A stretch of 47,317 nucleotides of DNA, taken from assembly GCA_938075155.1 (NCBI GenBank), contig CALJGL010000039.1:1-47317 (forward strand). The letters are read 5' to 3'. Source of the DNA: UBA12191 sp009937185. GTDB taxonomy: Bacteria > Planctomycetota > UBA8108 > UBA1146. Each line of letters starts with the position of its first letter. The first letter of the stretch is position 1. Shown in pieces: positions 8,426 to 18,135 of this stretch. The position numbers were made by a program, and so were the translations under genes. A model generated the notes under the pieces. That model saw nothing but the letters and a program-made list of their open reading frames with translations, was not told the DNA's origin and made no database searches.

Positions 8426-9541
8426 ATGTCCAAGAAAAGAACTGGAAAAACTTCAGCAGCATTAACGATGGCCACTTTGGCAAAAAAACTCGATCGCGAG
8501 TTTCCAAGTGTCGCTGTGATCGTCGGTAAAGAAGATCTGTTAATACGAGAAGCCCGTAATCTGATATTTGAGAAACTTTCTGGAGGAGCACCAGACAAAG
8601 ATCAAATCCACGAAATCGGTGCCCAGGTCAAACCTGACGAGGATAAGCTCCGCGATATCTTCGACGAACTCAGAACACCCAGTCTCTTCGGAGGAACTCC
8701 CGTCGTGGTCATCGACGATGCCGATCGTTGGTTCAAACTGGATCCAGAGGCATGGGGCAGGATTCTTGCTGAATCATTAGGGAACAGTTTATTAATATTG
8801 CGTGCAAAATCCCTCGACGGTCGCTCAAAGATCGCAAAGCTACTCAAGACAACAGGATGGTGGATTAGCGCCGACAGGCCGTTTCACAGACCTCCACCCT
8901 GGAAACCTGACGCTTCACCGTGGGATCACGACATGAATCACTGGGTTGTTCACAGGTTCCGTCAGAAGGGCCTACAAATCGCACCTGAGACAGCTCAGAT
9001 CTTGATCGACAGACTCGGTCCGGTCATGGCTCCTCTCGCGAGTACCGTAGAGAAGATTTCACTCTTATCCGATGCGAACAAGACTCAAATCGTTGACGAG
9101 GAAATCGTACTCGAACAAACACCGTCGGGCGGCGACGGAAGTGCCTTTGACTTGGTAGATCGTTGGTTTGAAAATGATCGATCTGGTGCTCTTGAGTTGC
9201 TAGCAAATATGCTGGAAACGGGCTGGCTAGACGAGAAGGACCAAAGAGTCAAAAACCCACAGGGACTGATGCTTCAATGCTCTGCGATGGCCCTAAAACG
9301 AGCCCGTGAATTGCGCGCAGTACACGCCATTGTTGAAAAAGGTGGAAAAGAGGCTGAGATTCTTGCAGAAACGGGAATCGCGAGGCCTTTTCTCCCACGG
9401 ATCAGGAAGCAATTCAGGCATTGCAATAAAGCCCGAATTGAAAAAATCATTGCGTCTCTTATTGAAATGGACTGGCAAATGAAAAGTGGAGCGGGCCCCA
9501 CCCCTCAGGAACTCCTCGAGCGAGCCATACTCACGGCTTAA
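8426..9541 (+). CDS. holA: DNA polymerase III delta subunit (HolA)
   Basis: The clamp-loader subunit that opens the beta sliding clamp. The reading frame extends to 8297, but the ATG at 8426 begins a normal-length protein (371 residues). The first 43 codons of the longer frame look non-coding and contain the promoter candidate. The ribosome-binding site is weak. Family features are the strand 'VAVIVGKEDLLIREARNLIF', the conserved block 'LRTPSLFGGTPVVVIDDAD' (beta-wrench/AAA region), and a C-terminal helical collar domain (about 230-371). The usual delta Walker A remnant is degenerate, as expected. Its stop abuts the stop of the convergent pseudopilin gene at 9542. Confidence 0.88.
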   Translation: MSKKRTGKTSAALTMATLAKKLDREFPSVAVIVGKEDLLIREARNLIFEKLSGGAPDKDQIHEIGAQVKPDEDKLRDIFDELRTPSLFGGTPVVVIDDADRWFKLDPEAWGRILAESLGNSLLILRAKSLDGRSKIAKLLKTTGWWISADRPFHRPPPWKPDASPWDHDMNHWVVHRFRQKGLQIAPETAQILIDRLGPVMAPLASTVEKISLLSDANKTQIVDEEIVLEQTPSGGDGSAFDLVDRWFENDRSGALELLANMLETGWLDEKDQRVKNPQGLMLQCSAMALKRARELRAVHAIVEKGGKEAEILAETGIARPFLPRIRKQFRHCNKARIEKIIASLIEMDWQMKSGAGPTPQELLERAILTA

Positions 9542-9994
9542 TTATTCGGGAAGCAATCGAACACTTCTTGATCGAGCAATGATCTGCTCAAAGTTCTCTT
9601 CGGCCTGCTGACCACGAGAGATCCATCGAATACTCAATCGAATGACCACTTCATCCACAAAGTCCGGCTTCGGAATCGTCGAAAAAGCGATTTCGCTCTT
9701 CACTCCTGGCCATGATTTCAATACTGACGGGATCAAATCACTCGTTTGTATATCTTCGATGTTCGCACCGTCTCTCAAAGCGCCTTCAATCGCAGCGAAA
9801 ACTGACTCTGAGATTTCGATCGCTTTCAAACGGTCGATAGCACGACTGTGAGCAGCAGTCCCAGCTGTAAACAATGAAATAGCTGCCCCCACACCCACCG
9901 CCAATATTCCTAAAGCAACGATGACTTCAAGAAGTGAAAATCCAGAATCGGATCTTTGGACAACAGGATCATGAGAATGTTCAAGAGAGACCAT
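9542..9994 (-). CDS. Type II secretion-like minor pseudopilin, GspI type
   Basis: A 150-residue prepilin. The class III leader ends at SDSG and is followed by FSLLEVIVALGILAVGVGAAISLF, with Glu at mature position 5 and the LLEVxVALGI pattern typical of GspI. The small periplasmic domain (about 45-150) ends in strands of the I/J type. Its ATG overlaps the stop of the upstream gspJ-like gene as TAATG (9992-9996). It is the last gene of the operon, and its stop directly abuts that of holA. In known systems I, J and K form the tip of the pseudopilus; that role is inferred here. No prepilin peptidase is encoded nearby. Confidence 0.85.
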   Translation of the reverse strand: MVSLEHSHDPVVQRSDSGFSLLEVIVALGILAVGVGAAISLFTAGTAAHSRAIDRLKAIEISESVFAAIEGALRDGANIEDIQTSDLIPSVLKSWPGVKSEIAFSTIPKPDFVDEVVIRLSIRWISRGQQAEENFEQIIARSRSVRLLPE

Positions 9995-11079
9995 TATCTT
10001 GGCCCCCTTGCGTCACGGTAACCCGGGATACGAATCGTTCGGCGAAACTCAGTTCCACTCACGGCGCGAGTTCCTCGTAAATGCTCAGCAGCTTGTGTCC
10101 CCCGGACACCACGTTGACAATCCACAAAACTGTTGCCCTTTATCTCGCCCACAAGAATCCACTCCGAATCCAGACGGATATGAAGCTGACCATTTGTGGA
10201 GTATTCATTCACACTATCGAGAATCAAAACATCGTCGTCGTCACCAATATCAGTCGTGAGTCTGGCCAATGCCCGTGATCTTGAAGGATTCAGGACGAGC
10301 AATATTTCTGCAGTATCCGGGAAGACGTCATCTTCATGACGATCGCGGCTTCTCGCATCCCAAGCGATTCCTGAGTCCGCGGAGGGCTCAAGGATGCCTC
10401 GCGTGGAATCCCAATACGGCAGCGCCTGCTGCGACTTACCGTCACTCCAACGTCGACGATCTCCACCCCAAAATGACCAAGCGAGATACAACACTCCGTC
10501 GGCTACGGGTCGAGAACGCATCGGGATACCATCGACATCAGGGAGAAGGTTTGCCACGTCAAATAGAGTGGACTCTCCCCCTATGGGTGACTTCATTCCT
10601 CTCCAAAGAACTTCGGACCCTGATTCCGGTCCCATGAGATACGCCACTTCAGCGAGCCCACCCGGAGCTCTCAGTATCCCTAGTTTGGCTTCTTGGGAAT
10701 CATTGCGGTAATCCACCTCTGCGAGTCCGCCGGTGTAAGACCCTGCTATTCTGGTCACAGGATTTCGAGTCTCGTCAGACAGGGTCCTCACTAAACGAAG
10801 TCGAGGCCGATTAAAACCATCGGTATCGCAGAGCAATAAGACGTCAACGAGGCCGTTGTCTGGACCAGGATCTGATTGCGTAAAGGAAGAACGAAGATCT
10901 TCCCCTATCAAATCCATGATAGCTCCAGCGCGTTCGTATGCCTCTCGACGCGATTCTCCAATTTGCCAAGTCGACATTCCATCACGAAGGAACATCACCA
11001 AGCTGGATCCCAGCATCATGAAAATGCCCAGAGCGACGAGAATTTCAATGAGAGTTAATCCAGCTTCACTTTTTTTCAT
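9994..11079 (-). CDS. Type II secretion-like minor pseudopilin, GspJ type, with an RGxxGT module
   Basis: The start at 11079 gives MKKSEAG followed by LTLIEILVALGIFMMLG, a short prepilin leader with Glu5, and overlaps the previous stop as TAATG. The longer frame to 11115 would lie inside gspK. The 361-residue protein has a J-type long N-terminal helix ending around residue 60, then a beta domain. Near the C-terminus (about 295-340) it has 'GQLHIRLDSEWILVGE' then 'RGVRGTQAAEHLRGT'. This is the same RGxxGT...H..GT module found several times in the giant GspK next door. Typical GspJ proteins are about 200 residues, so this one is enlarged. It is expected to be membrane-anchored and assembled into the pseudopilus tip. 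Confidence 0.83.
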   Translation of the reverse strand: MKKSEAGLTLIEILVALGIFMMLGSSLVMFLRDGMSTWQIGESRREAYERAGAIMDLIGEDLRSSFTQSDPGPDNGLVDVLLLCDTDGFNRPRLRLVRTLSDETRNPVTRIAGSYTGGLAEVDYRNDSQEAKLGILRAPGGLAEVAYLMGPESGSEVLWRGMKSPIGGESTLFDVANLLPDVDGIPMRSRPVADGVLYLAWSFWGGDRRRWSDGKSQQALPYWDSTRGILEPSADSGIAWDARSRDRHEDDVFPDTAEILLVLNPSRSRALARLTTDIGDDDDVLILDSVNEYSTNGQLHIRLDSEWILVGEIKGNSFVDCQRGVRGTQAAEHLRGTRAVSGTEFRRTIRIPGYRDARGPR

Positions 11080-14000
11080 TAGAAAGGGATCTCCTCGTGA
11101 TGGAGTACTCGCCACTCTTTTCGATGCTCGATGGAGAACTGGCGTAGAACAGGAAGGTGCTTGTATTCGTCATTCCAACCACCACCAGGAAGAGGTCCGT
11201 AAGCCCCTTCCCTATGCCGGAATAATATTCGTAACTCCATCGCATCGGAAAGTATATCGAGAAGATTATCTCCTTCGGGATCGTCGAACAGGTAAAGTCC
11301 ACCGGGTTCGTTCGTAGGCTCTGAGTCCCAAGAGGGAACACCTTCAAAACGAGCCAGAACACGAACAGTTCCAGCGGTTCTGCGACTTCTACTCTCTTCA
11401 ACAGCCCAAGAAATTCGATCCCAAACTGTTCCAGGCATTGTCCATGCCCGTTCCAAATATTGAAGATCTTTCGATTCAACTCTGGGTTGGTAGTGGTCAT
11501 GATGCCTTGCCATAAATTCGACAACAGGAGTGTCTTTCACGAAGTCGCGAACTTGAGTCCCGAATCTTCCTCTGAAAATCCCACGCCCACTTCTATCGTC
11601 ACGGTAGAGTCGGAATGACCCCCCTACTTTTCCTGCAATGGCAATGATTTCATCCGGAGTAGCCGGATTCGCATCATCGACAATGAAGTAGCCTTCTCTA
11701 TTTGGAAAGTTCCGAAGATCTTCCAGCATGGGGATTTCTGATTCAGTATTTCCACCCGCCAAACGTCCAACAGGGATCGCAGGAATAGGCAACAAGGAAT
11801 TGGCTCCTAGGCTGTTACCTTCCCTCGCTGTATTCAACATTCCACGTGTCAAAACATCGACGTCTCGTGTTGGTAAAAGCCGCATGCGAATTGTATTGGT
11901 GACGACGACAGTCTCCTGATTACGAAGATAACTCCACTGGTATACATATCCGTTCACAGGTGTTCCAAGTTGTCCCCGAAGGACGTTACTCAGCTGATTA
12001 CCATTAGCACTGCTATAGTAAATAATTTCCCTTGAAGTCCCGGACAAAATCTCAAGGAAACCTCCATTTGGGGGCAATCCCGTCGTGGTATTCACTTGAA
12101 TGGTACGGACGACTTCACTTCTCAAATCTCGAAGAGGGTCGAAAGGAATGACGACTCCGGCATCCAAAGCCTCTTCGTCAAGAAAAGGATCTCGACCCAA
12201 GTTCTGTTGCAATAGAACTTCTACTGGGGGTTCGACCTCCCCCGAATCGAAGAGGTAATGCATCGCTTCGCCATCCACCATCAGGAGACCTTCTCTAAGG
12301 CCCATTCCGAAACTTCGTGGATCAGAAGGGCTGAAGCTTCGACTGATTCCACCCCCTTGCCCAAAATTCGTAATCAAACGTGAACGACCGACGATTCTGA
12401 AACGATCGATGGCTCCGTTGGAACTCTCAGAGTCCCCTTCTCTGTAAAATGTTCGTAAAACCTCAGAGCGGGTTCCCGAAGGAAGGTTGGGAGAAGATTC
12501 GACCTCGACGGACTGCAAACCCGTGGAGCCGATGGGGAAGATATGACTCTCCACATCGGTGCTATCCAGTCTAGAAAAGCGAACTTCATCAATGGTTCCG
12601 ACGCCGGGCAACTCGGCTCCGGCGATGGGTGAACCACCAAATTGAATCGTCCCCGATGACGTGATCGGAAGACCGCCCGTCGGGAATTTTCCGATTCGAG
12701 GATCCTGATTGGGGAGATAAGTTCCTTCAGGTGGAGTTAAAAAACTCAGATAGACCCCAGAATCGGTCTCCTTCACCTTATGGACTCGCATTTTGAGTGA
12801 CTCCACTTGGCGGTTGATAGGATTTCCGGCCCCGTCACCCAGCACGACTGCGTCATACGGCGCGACCTGCGCACCCACGCCACGTACCACTTGAATTATT
12901 TCTGTTCCAGCCTGAACAAACTGAATCGAATCGAGATCGGGTCTCAGCCTGTTGCGCCGAAAAGCATCTCCGATACTGACATATCGATTTCCGGTGTAGC
13001 CTCGAAAGACTTCATGGGCATCTGGATCAACGATAAAGAATCGGCCCTCAGCGATACGATCGTAGAGAATCCATTCGGAATCGCCAAGATGCCCCGCTAA
13101 ACCATTGACGACATTGGTCCCGGGTAAGACTTCACTCCCCCTCGGACGGGTCAATTGAATCGTGCCTGAAGGCGCATAGGTCGCATCGAGACCACCTTCA
13201 GCCGCTTCTATAGAAACGGCTCTCACTGTAAGACGTACGTCCCCAGGAGTACCAGTGATTCCATCTATGGCATCGGTGTTGAGTAATCCCCGCCCCATGG
13301 CAGTGAATCGATACAATCCAGCCACCGGCCCCGGAGTGATCGAAGAATATTTGGCAAATTCACTCTGGGTGTGAACCATGACCCCTTCAGCATTCCGTTC
13401 TATTTTACGAATATGAATGTAACCCTGCGGTGGGAAGCCTAATTCAAAGGGATGAGAAGCCTGAGTCTGAACCAATAAACTGTTCGACGTTTGCCCAAAG
13501 GGTTCCAACTCCAAAGTACTGGTCAATCCAGGAATCACAAAAGCAGCGGTCGTATCGGCGATAGCATAACTGGACGGACCCAACGTCACCGCGCCTGCAG
13601 GTGTGATGCTTTCAATTCTACGCGTCGGTTGTAAGTCAAACGCAAGACTCGCTCCTCCAGGACCCAAAATGATGCGTTGTGAAGAATCTTCCAATCCAAG
13701 ATTGGGGTCGGAGTTCGCCAAAGGTAATGAATATCCCAATAAACGAACAGGAGTCCCCGCTGGATGATTTTGGCGAATCGTGCCTCGTCTCCCACGAGTA
13801 CTCTGCAATGTTTCGTCAAAGCCGACAGGAAGGAAAATTACTGACCCGCCATCTGCTTTTGAGTAATCCACGGCTTCCGATCCGATCAACAACGTGCCTG
13901 TGTTGGGAAGACGATCAACAATATCCTCGTCTTCGAGGTACGCACCTATATCTGATGTCCTGACAGGAGCTGCCAATCGCGTTAACCAAGAATGCTTACC

Positions 14001-16751
14001 TACAGGTTTCCGATCAATCAACAATACCAAATCGCCAGGACGCGTGGATCGCCAACCTGCTGAAATGTGATACCAAGTATCGTCAGCAAAAGAGTTCGGA
14101 GTTACGGCATAACGGATTTCGGCAGCAGGAGCAAAACTCGAGTCCCATGCCAGCGCTGATCCCGTTTCATCGAAAACTTGTAAAACCAATTCTTGAGTAT
14201 CTTTATCAAAGAAGAGTCGAATTCGATCTCGCCATGGTTCTCCTTGAGCTCCAGGCATATCAAAAATAATCCGATTTTGCCCTCTAGATCCCCAGCGGGG
14301 TCGATACCAAAACTCTACGAGAGCAGGAACGGTTGAAAGAGCGTCTGTCACCCCTGATTCAATCTCAAATTCTCCACCCGGCGAAGGATTTGGAATAGCC
14401 ACTTGTGACTCTATAAAGGTGCCTCGCGACCAAGAGCCATCTTCCAATTCGCGTCCCTCAATAGTGTTCGGGAAGCTTTCCACTTCAAAAAGTCCAACCT
14501 GACCAAATCCCCAATTATTACTGATCTCTGGCACCGTCAGGGTGAGCCCCCTTAATGTTCCTTCGTCCATAGAGGGAGCGGCGAACAACCGTCCATTCAT
14601 GGGAACGGGCCCAGTGACCATCAGATTCGCAGCACGACCCGGGACAAAAGAGGCTGTAGATCCCGTAAAGAATCGACCGCCAGAATTTCGAGTTAAATAT
14701 TGGGAAGCCCAATCGAACTGAGTTTCCAAGCGTAAAAACAAAGACTCGGGTGGAGCGACTTCTATCACTTCACGAAAACGAACCGTTGCCTCAGGAAAAC
14801 CGGAAGGACTACGGGTGACACCTGTAGACTCGATCGTATAAATCTCATTGGTACTGTAGCAAAACCATGTCGTGGATACGGAGAGCCTCGGATTATTAGG
14901 ATTCAATGCATTAATCAATATCGCAGAAGAATCTTGTCCGTCTAAATCCCCTGACAATTGTGCCGCTTCTACGATGGTTCGTAATTCCTCAAAACCTTCG
15001 ATCGGCATTTCAGCCATCAAACGTTCTGTCAATTTCCGGGCTTCTTCAACGGTTACAGAGTTAAAGTTTCGACCAAATCTAGTCGTACTGATCCCCGTCA
15101 AGACAGCCTGAATCACTCGAGCTGGAGCGGTATTAATATTCACAGGATGGCGTAAAGCAGCACTGACCATCGCTTCCCGTTCCGCCCATTCATATCGCAG
15201 CGGTTCCTTAAGGATCACTCCGCCTTGAAAAATGCTACCTCGACCACCTCCCCGAAAACCGCCACGAGGTGTCGGGAATGCGCCAGCAGCCAAACCGTAT
15301 TCAAATTTATTGGGGTCAGAGTTACTACGGATGCGAACCACAGTGCCTGGATTGAAGAAATCATAACGAGGCAATCGCATTTGAGGAACGCCTAAAAGAG
15401 CGCTGTTGGAGATCTCTCCTTCGACCATCTGCTCTTGCGACCAATCTCTCGGCAATGTTGAGTTGGTCGTGATGTACTCTCTAATTTTTTCGAACTCACC
15501 CGCAGATATCGTTTCCATATCAGGGAGGTCATAGATTTCTTGATATGCTGCAACAGCACCCGGGAAATATTTTTTACTCTGACTTTGAACGCGCTTAATT
15601 TGAGGAGCAATAAAGGTCTGGTAAACACCTTTAAAAGCGTTGCCACGAGCCTTGTCGACTCCACCAAATTGCTCGACCAAATCCGAGGCTTCAATAACAC
15701 CGGCTTTTCCTCTGACCGACTCAACAAGGTCAATCACCTCTCTTGGGATTCCTACATCGAGAAACTTTTTACGAGCGTCTCGATATTCTTGTTCGTCAAC
15801 CTCTTCCGGTTCTCGAGCAAGAATCGATGGATCTAATCCAGCTCGAACTAGCATCTCAGGGGTCAAACCCCAATCGGCCATATTCGACATACTCAATCCA
15901 ACGATGGCCAAAGTTTGAAGGAAATACGGCACCACTGACCAATCGGATATCTGTCGAATGCCTAGCGGTGTTCTGAAGCTAGCGATCTCTCCATCAGAAA
16001 GATTCGCAAGTCGATGCAAAAACGTTTTATAACCACGAATGTCGAAAACGGGCCAGCCTTTTTGATGCTCCCAAGTACCAGACATGTATTGACCACGAAA
16101 AACTCCGGTCAATCCTTGTGCAGTTTTACCAGTATAGGAAACAGCCTCGGTCGTAAAAAAGAGTGGGTTAAGAATAACGACAACTCCATCAATAGAGTCA
16201 GGATCGTCGTCGGCAGGAAACATACTCGTATCATCAAGAGGAAGAATTTCTAATTCCTGATCAAATGCGATGTTCTCCGATAGATGGCTTCCAGCCAGAA
16301 GGTTTCCCACCAAATTCGGCATGGCGGTATTGATATTCACCTTGCCTTGTTCGTCAATAACACGGGCGTCCAATATACGGTCTCCGGCACCTCTCATTGT
16401 GAGAGCGGAGGATTTCGTATTATCTAATGATTCTGTTTCTGCCTGATCAGGAAATGAAACCTGAAGTTCATCGAGATCGTCGACAAGATCCCCAGCGTTT
16501 GCCCCTGGCTCCCAAAAATCACGTTCACGACTATGATGAGTATCGAATAAATGACTCACAGCATGATCGCGTGCACTTCTTGCGGCCAATCTTGCCTTGT
16601 GAGTTGCAAGAGATTTAGCAGATCCGGCTTCCTGCAATCTCATTGAAACAAGAAAGGGCGTACCGATGGCAGTCAAGGCTGCCAATACGAGTACAACCAT
16701 CAACAATGCCATTCCGGATTCGGGCTTAGTTTGATAGCACTCTTTAACCAC
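11079..16751 (-). CDS. Giant GspK-type pseudopilin (1890 residues) with LamG-like domain and RGxxGT modules
   Basis: A GTG start at 16751 with GGGAG six bases upstream, overlapping the gspH-like stop by 8 bp. The leader ESG is followed by MALLMVVLVLAALTAIG; Glu5 is absent, as is normal for GspK. Residues about 60-660 resemble GspK, with helix-hairpin-helix-like strings GKVNINTA (136-143) and HPVNINTAPARVIQAVL (535-551). Normal GspK is about 320 residues, so more than 1200 residues are extra. A LamG/ConA-like sandwich spans about 770-930 (LVEFWYRPRW at 811-820, DTWYHISAGW at 891-900). RGxxGT-type modules occur near 200-236, 951-1004, 1270-1302, 1563-1608 and 1686-1745, with degenerate ones near 1110-1160 and 1487-1535. 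Expected on the periplasmic or outer face, anchored by the N-terminal helix. It could instead be an adhesin using a pilin anchor. Confidence 0.85.
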   Translation of the reverse strand: MVKECYQTKPESGMALLMVVLVLAALTAIGTPFLVSMRLQEAGSAKSLATHKARLAARSARDHAVSHLFDTHHSRERDFWEPGANAGDLVDDLDELQVSFPDQAETESLDNTKSSALTMRGAGDRILDARVIDEQGKVNINTAMPNLVGNLLAGSHLSENIAFDQELEILPLDDTSMFPADDDPDSIDGVVVILNPLFFTTEAVSYTGKTAQGLTGVFRGQYMSGTWEHQKGWPVFDIRGYKTFLHRLANLSDGEIASFRTPLGIRQISDWSVVPYFLQTLAIVGLSMSNMADWGLTPEMLVRAGLDPSILAREPEEVDEQEYRDARKKFLDVGIPREVIDLVESVRGKAGVIEASDLVEQFGGVDKARGNAFKGVYQTFIAPQIKRVQSQSKKYFPGAVAAYQEIYDLPDMETISAGEFEKIREYITTNSTLPRDWSQEQMVEGEISNSALLGVPQMRLPRYDFFNPGTVVRIRSNSDPNKFEYGLAAGAFPTPRGGFRGGGRGSIFQGGVILKEPLRYEWAEREAMVSAALRHPVNINTAPARVIQAVLTGISTTRFGRNFNSVTVEEARKLTERLMAEMPIEGFEELRTIVEAAQLSGDLDGQDSSAILINALNPNNPRLSVSTTWFCYSTNEIYTIESTGVTRSPSGFPEATVRFREVIEVAPPESLFLRLETQFDWASQYLTRNSGGRFFTGSTASFVPGRAANLMVTGPVPMNGRLFAAPSMDEGTLRGLTLTVPEISNNWGFGQVGLFEVESFPNTIEGRELEDGSWSRGTFIESQVAIPNPSPGGEFEIESGVTDALSTVPALVEFWYRPRWGSRGQNRIIFDMPGAQGEPWRDRIRLFFDKDTQELVLQVFDETGSALAWDSSFAPAAEIRYAVTPNSFADDTWYHISAGWRSTRPGDLVLLIDRKPVGKHSWLTRLAAPVRTSDIGAYLEDEDIVDRLPNTGTLLIGSEAVDYSKADGGSVIFLPVGFDETLQSTRGRRGTIRQNHPAGTPVRLLGYSLPLANSDPNLGLEDSSQRIILGPGGASLAFDLQPTRRIESITPAGAVTLGPSSYAIADTTAAFVIPGLTSTLELEPFGQTSNSLLVQTQASHPFELGFPPQGYIHIRKIERNAEGVMVHTQSEFAKYSSITPGPVAGLYRFTAMGRGLLNTDAIDGITGTPGDVRLTVRAVSIEAAEGGLDATYAPSGTIQLTRPRGSEVLPGTNVVNGLAGHLGDSEWILYDRIAEGRFFIVDPDAHEVFRGYTGNRYVSIGDAFRRNRLRPDLDSIQFVQAGTEIIQVVRGVGAQVAPYDAVVLGDGAGNPINRQVESLKMRVHKVKETDSGVYLSFLTPPEGTYLPNQDPRIGKFPTGGLPITSSGTIQFGGSPIAGAELPGVGTIDEVRFSRLDSTDVESHIFPIGSTGLQSVEVESSPNLPSGTRSEVLRTFYREGDSESSNGAIDRFRIVGRSRLITNFGQGGGISRSFSPSDPRSFGMGLREGLLMVDGEAMHYLFDSGEVEPPVEVLLQQNLGRDPFLDEEALDAGVVIPFDPLRDLRSEVVRTIQVNTTTGLPPNGGFLEILSGTSREIIYYSSANGNQLSNVLRGQLGTPVNGYVYQWSYLRNQETVVVTNTIRMRLLPTRDVDVLTRGMLNTAREGNSLGANSLLPIPAIPVGRLAGGNTESEIPMLEDLRNFPNREGYFIVDDANPATPDEIIAIAGKVGGSFRLYRDDRSGRGIFRGRFGTQVRDFVKDTPVVEFMARHHDHYQPRVESKDLQYLERAWTMPGTVWDRISWAVEESRSRRTAGTVRVLARFEGVPSWDSEPTNEPGGLYLFDDPEGDNLLDILSDAMELRILFRHREGAYGPLPGGGWNDEYKHLPVLRQFSIEHRKEWRVLHHEEIPF

Positions 16752-18135
16752 GGATAGCTCCCGTCAAATCAATCACAACATTGTGCAATCTCAATACAGT
16801 GTGCTCATCGACCTCACCTATACCAAAATGCTGCCCAGGAGAGAGCGGTAACAGATAAACATCTTCCACCTCTTCCCCGTCTTCTGAAGTGGATTGCCAA
16901 TCTTCGAGATAACTCATCAAGTCACCGATAGGACTACCGAAGGCTTCCTCCACTTTTCCTTGCTGATCCTCACGTTCTTTCTTCTTTCGGGACATCTGAT
17001 CCCGGAAAGACTCTTTAGAAACAGAGGTGCCATCCACCAACTCTAAATCCGCAACGTCGCCCACTTCTGCTACGTGAATCACAACGGGTAAATCATGTTC
17101 AATCTGATTGAGAGATCCATTCCCATTGATGTAAATCAGTTGAGGCGAACCTAGCAATTCGACATCGAGCGGCATTTCTACAATTTCAGGATCCGTCGCT
17201 GATCGTAATACGATCTGATCCAGCCCGCCTAAAAAGAATCGAGCCGGATGACTGATGTACAAATCACTATCGACTGGAGGAACAGAGCTTGGCAAAGGTG
17301 GCCAATCTTCCTCAACGATCCATTCAAAATTTTCGGGGTACCATTCATGCTCAACTCCATCGACCTCTATCACGATGGAGACTCCGTCGAAAGTGGCCCG
17401 TATATGTGTCCAACGATCGGGAATAACCCTCTGAGATTCGGTTTGAGCGCGAAAGAATTCCTCATCCATCGCCCCTTTGGGATCCCCGATTTCGAGGTAG
17501 ACGGAACCGTCAGCGAGTAAGCCCACTTCAAAAGCTCCCGGAGAACTCATGATCGCAAGTCGCATTTCTCTTCGAGGATCACTAAAACCACCCGTGGGCT
17601 CGATTCCGTCCTCAGGTTGCCATTCCGGTTGCCAAAACTGCACCCAGGCTTCTACCGAAAACCCGCGATCGACGCGATATCTAGGAAGCCAATCGGACTG
17701 CAATGCTGCACCATCATTGATGAAAAAAATCCCACTCCCGACTGAACCAGAATCCGTTTCAACATGTCCCGTAACACGCGCTTTTTGTCGAAATGCACCT
17801 TCAACTTCAAAACCAGAAGGGAGCTCTTGTGTTTGGGGCTGAGATGCTAAATCTTCGAAATCCCATGCAGCTACGGTATCAAATCCAAATGCTGTCACTT
17901 TTCGTGCGTCCGGATCGACGAGGACACGACTGGGCATCCCTGTGGAAATGGACCAATTTCTTGCGGCTCTCACTGCACTAGAAACACGACTCGCGGAGAC
18001 TTCAAGAGTTTGGCCTTCTCCAAATGATCGGAATACAGAAACCGACATTCCCAATACAAGCATGAGGATAGACATCACGATGAGAAGCTCGATTAATGTC
18101 ACACCAATTGAGGATTGAGGTCTGTTCACTACCAT
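16744..18135 (-). CDS. GspH-type pseudopilin carrying a LamG/ConA-like domain
   Basis: The ATG at 18135 overlaps the gspG stop by 7 bp and gives a short leader (MVVNRPQSSIG) then VTLIELLIVMSILMLVLGM, with Glu5 present. Residues 40-80 (..SRVSSAVRAARNWSISTGMPSRVLVDPDARK) match the GspH/FimT type. From about 90 to 320 lies a jelly-roll of LamG type: VAAWDFED, INDGAALQSDWLPRYRVDRGFSVEAW, DRWTHIRATFDGVSIVIEVDG, FFLGGLDQIVL. A Lys/Glu-rich segment (375-400) and a C-terminal strand region follow (463 residues in all; normal GspH is about 170). The last strands (VLRLHNVVIDLTGAIRG) look like the end of a GspH fold, so the lectin domain seems inserted within it. Confidence 0.82.
   Translation of the reverse strand: MVVNRPQSSIGVTLIELLIVMSILMLVLGMSVSVFRSFGEGQTLEVSASRVSSAVRAARNWSISTGMPSRVLVDPDARKVTAFGFDTVAAWDFEDLASQPQTQELPSGFEVEGAFRQKARVTGHVETDSGSVGSGIFFINDGAALQSDWLPRYRVDRGFSVEAWVQFWQPEWQPEDGIEPTGGFSDPRREMRLAIMSSPGAFEVGLLADGSVYLEIGDPKGAMDEEFFRAQTESQRVIPDRWTHIRATFDGVSIVIEVDGVEHEWYPENFEWIVEEDWPPLPSSVPPVDSDLYISHPARFFLGGLDQIVLRSATDPEIVEMPLDVELLGSPQLIYINGNGSLNQIEHDLPVVIHVAEVGDVADLELVDGTSVSKESFRDQMSRKKKEREDQQGKVEEAFGSPIGDLMSYLEDWQSTSEDGEEVEDVYLLPLSPGQHFGIGEVDEHTVLRLHNVVIDLTGAIRG

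Noticed and set aside
8221..8529. Plus-strand frame across the holA upstream region
   Set aside because: Rich in Arg/Cys, overlaps the holA start in another frame, and has no family resemblance; a chance frame.
10856..11317. 153-codon plus-strand frame opposite gspJ/gspK
   Set aside because: Antisense shadow of two coding frames with strong protein evidence.
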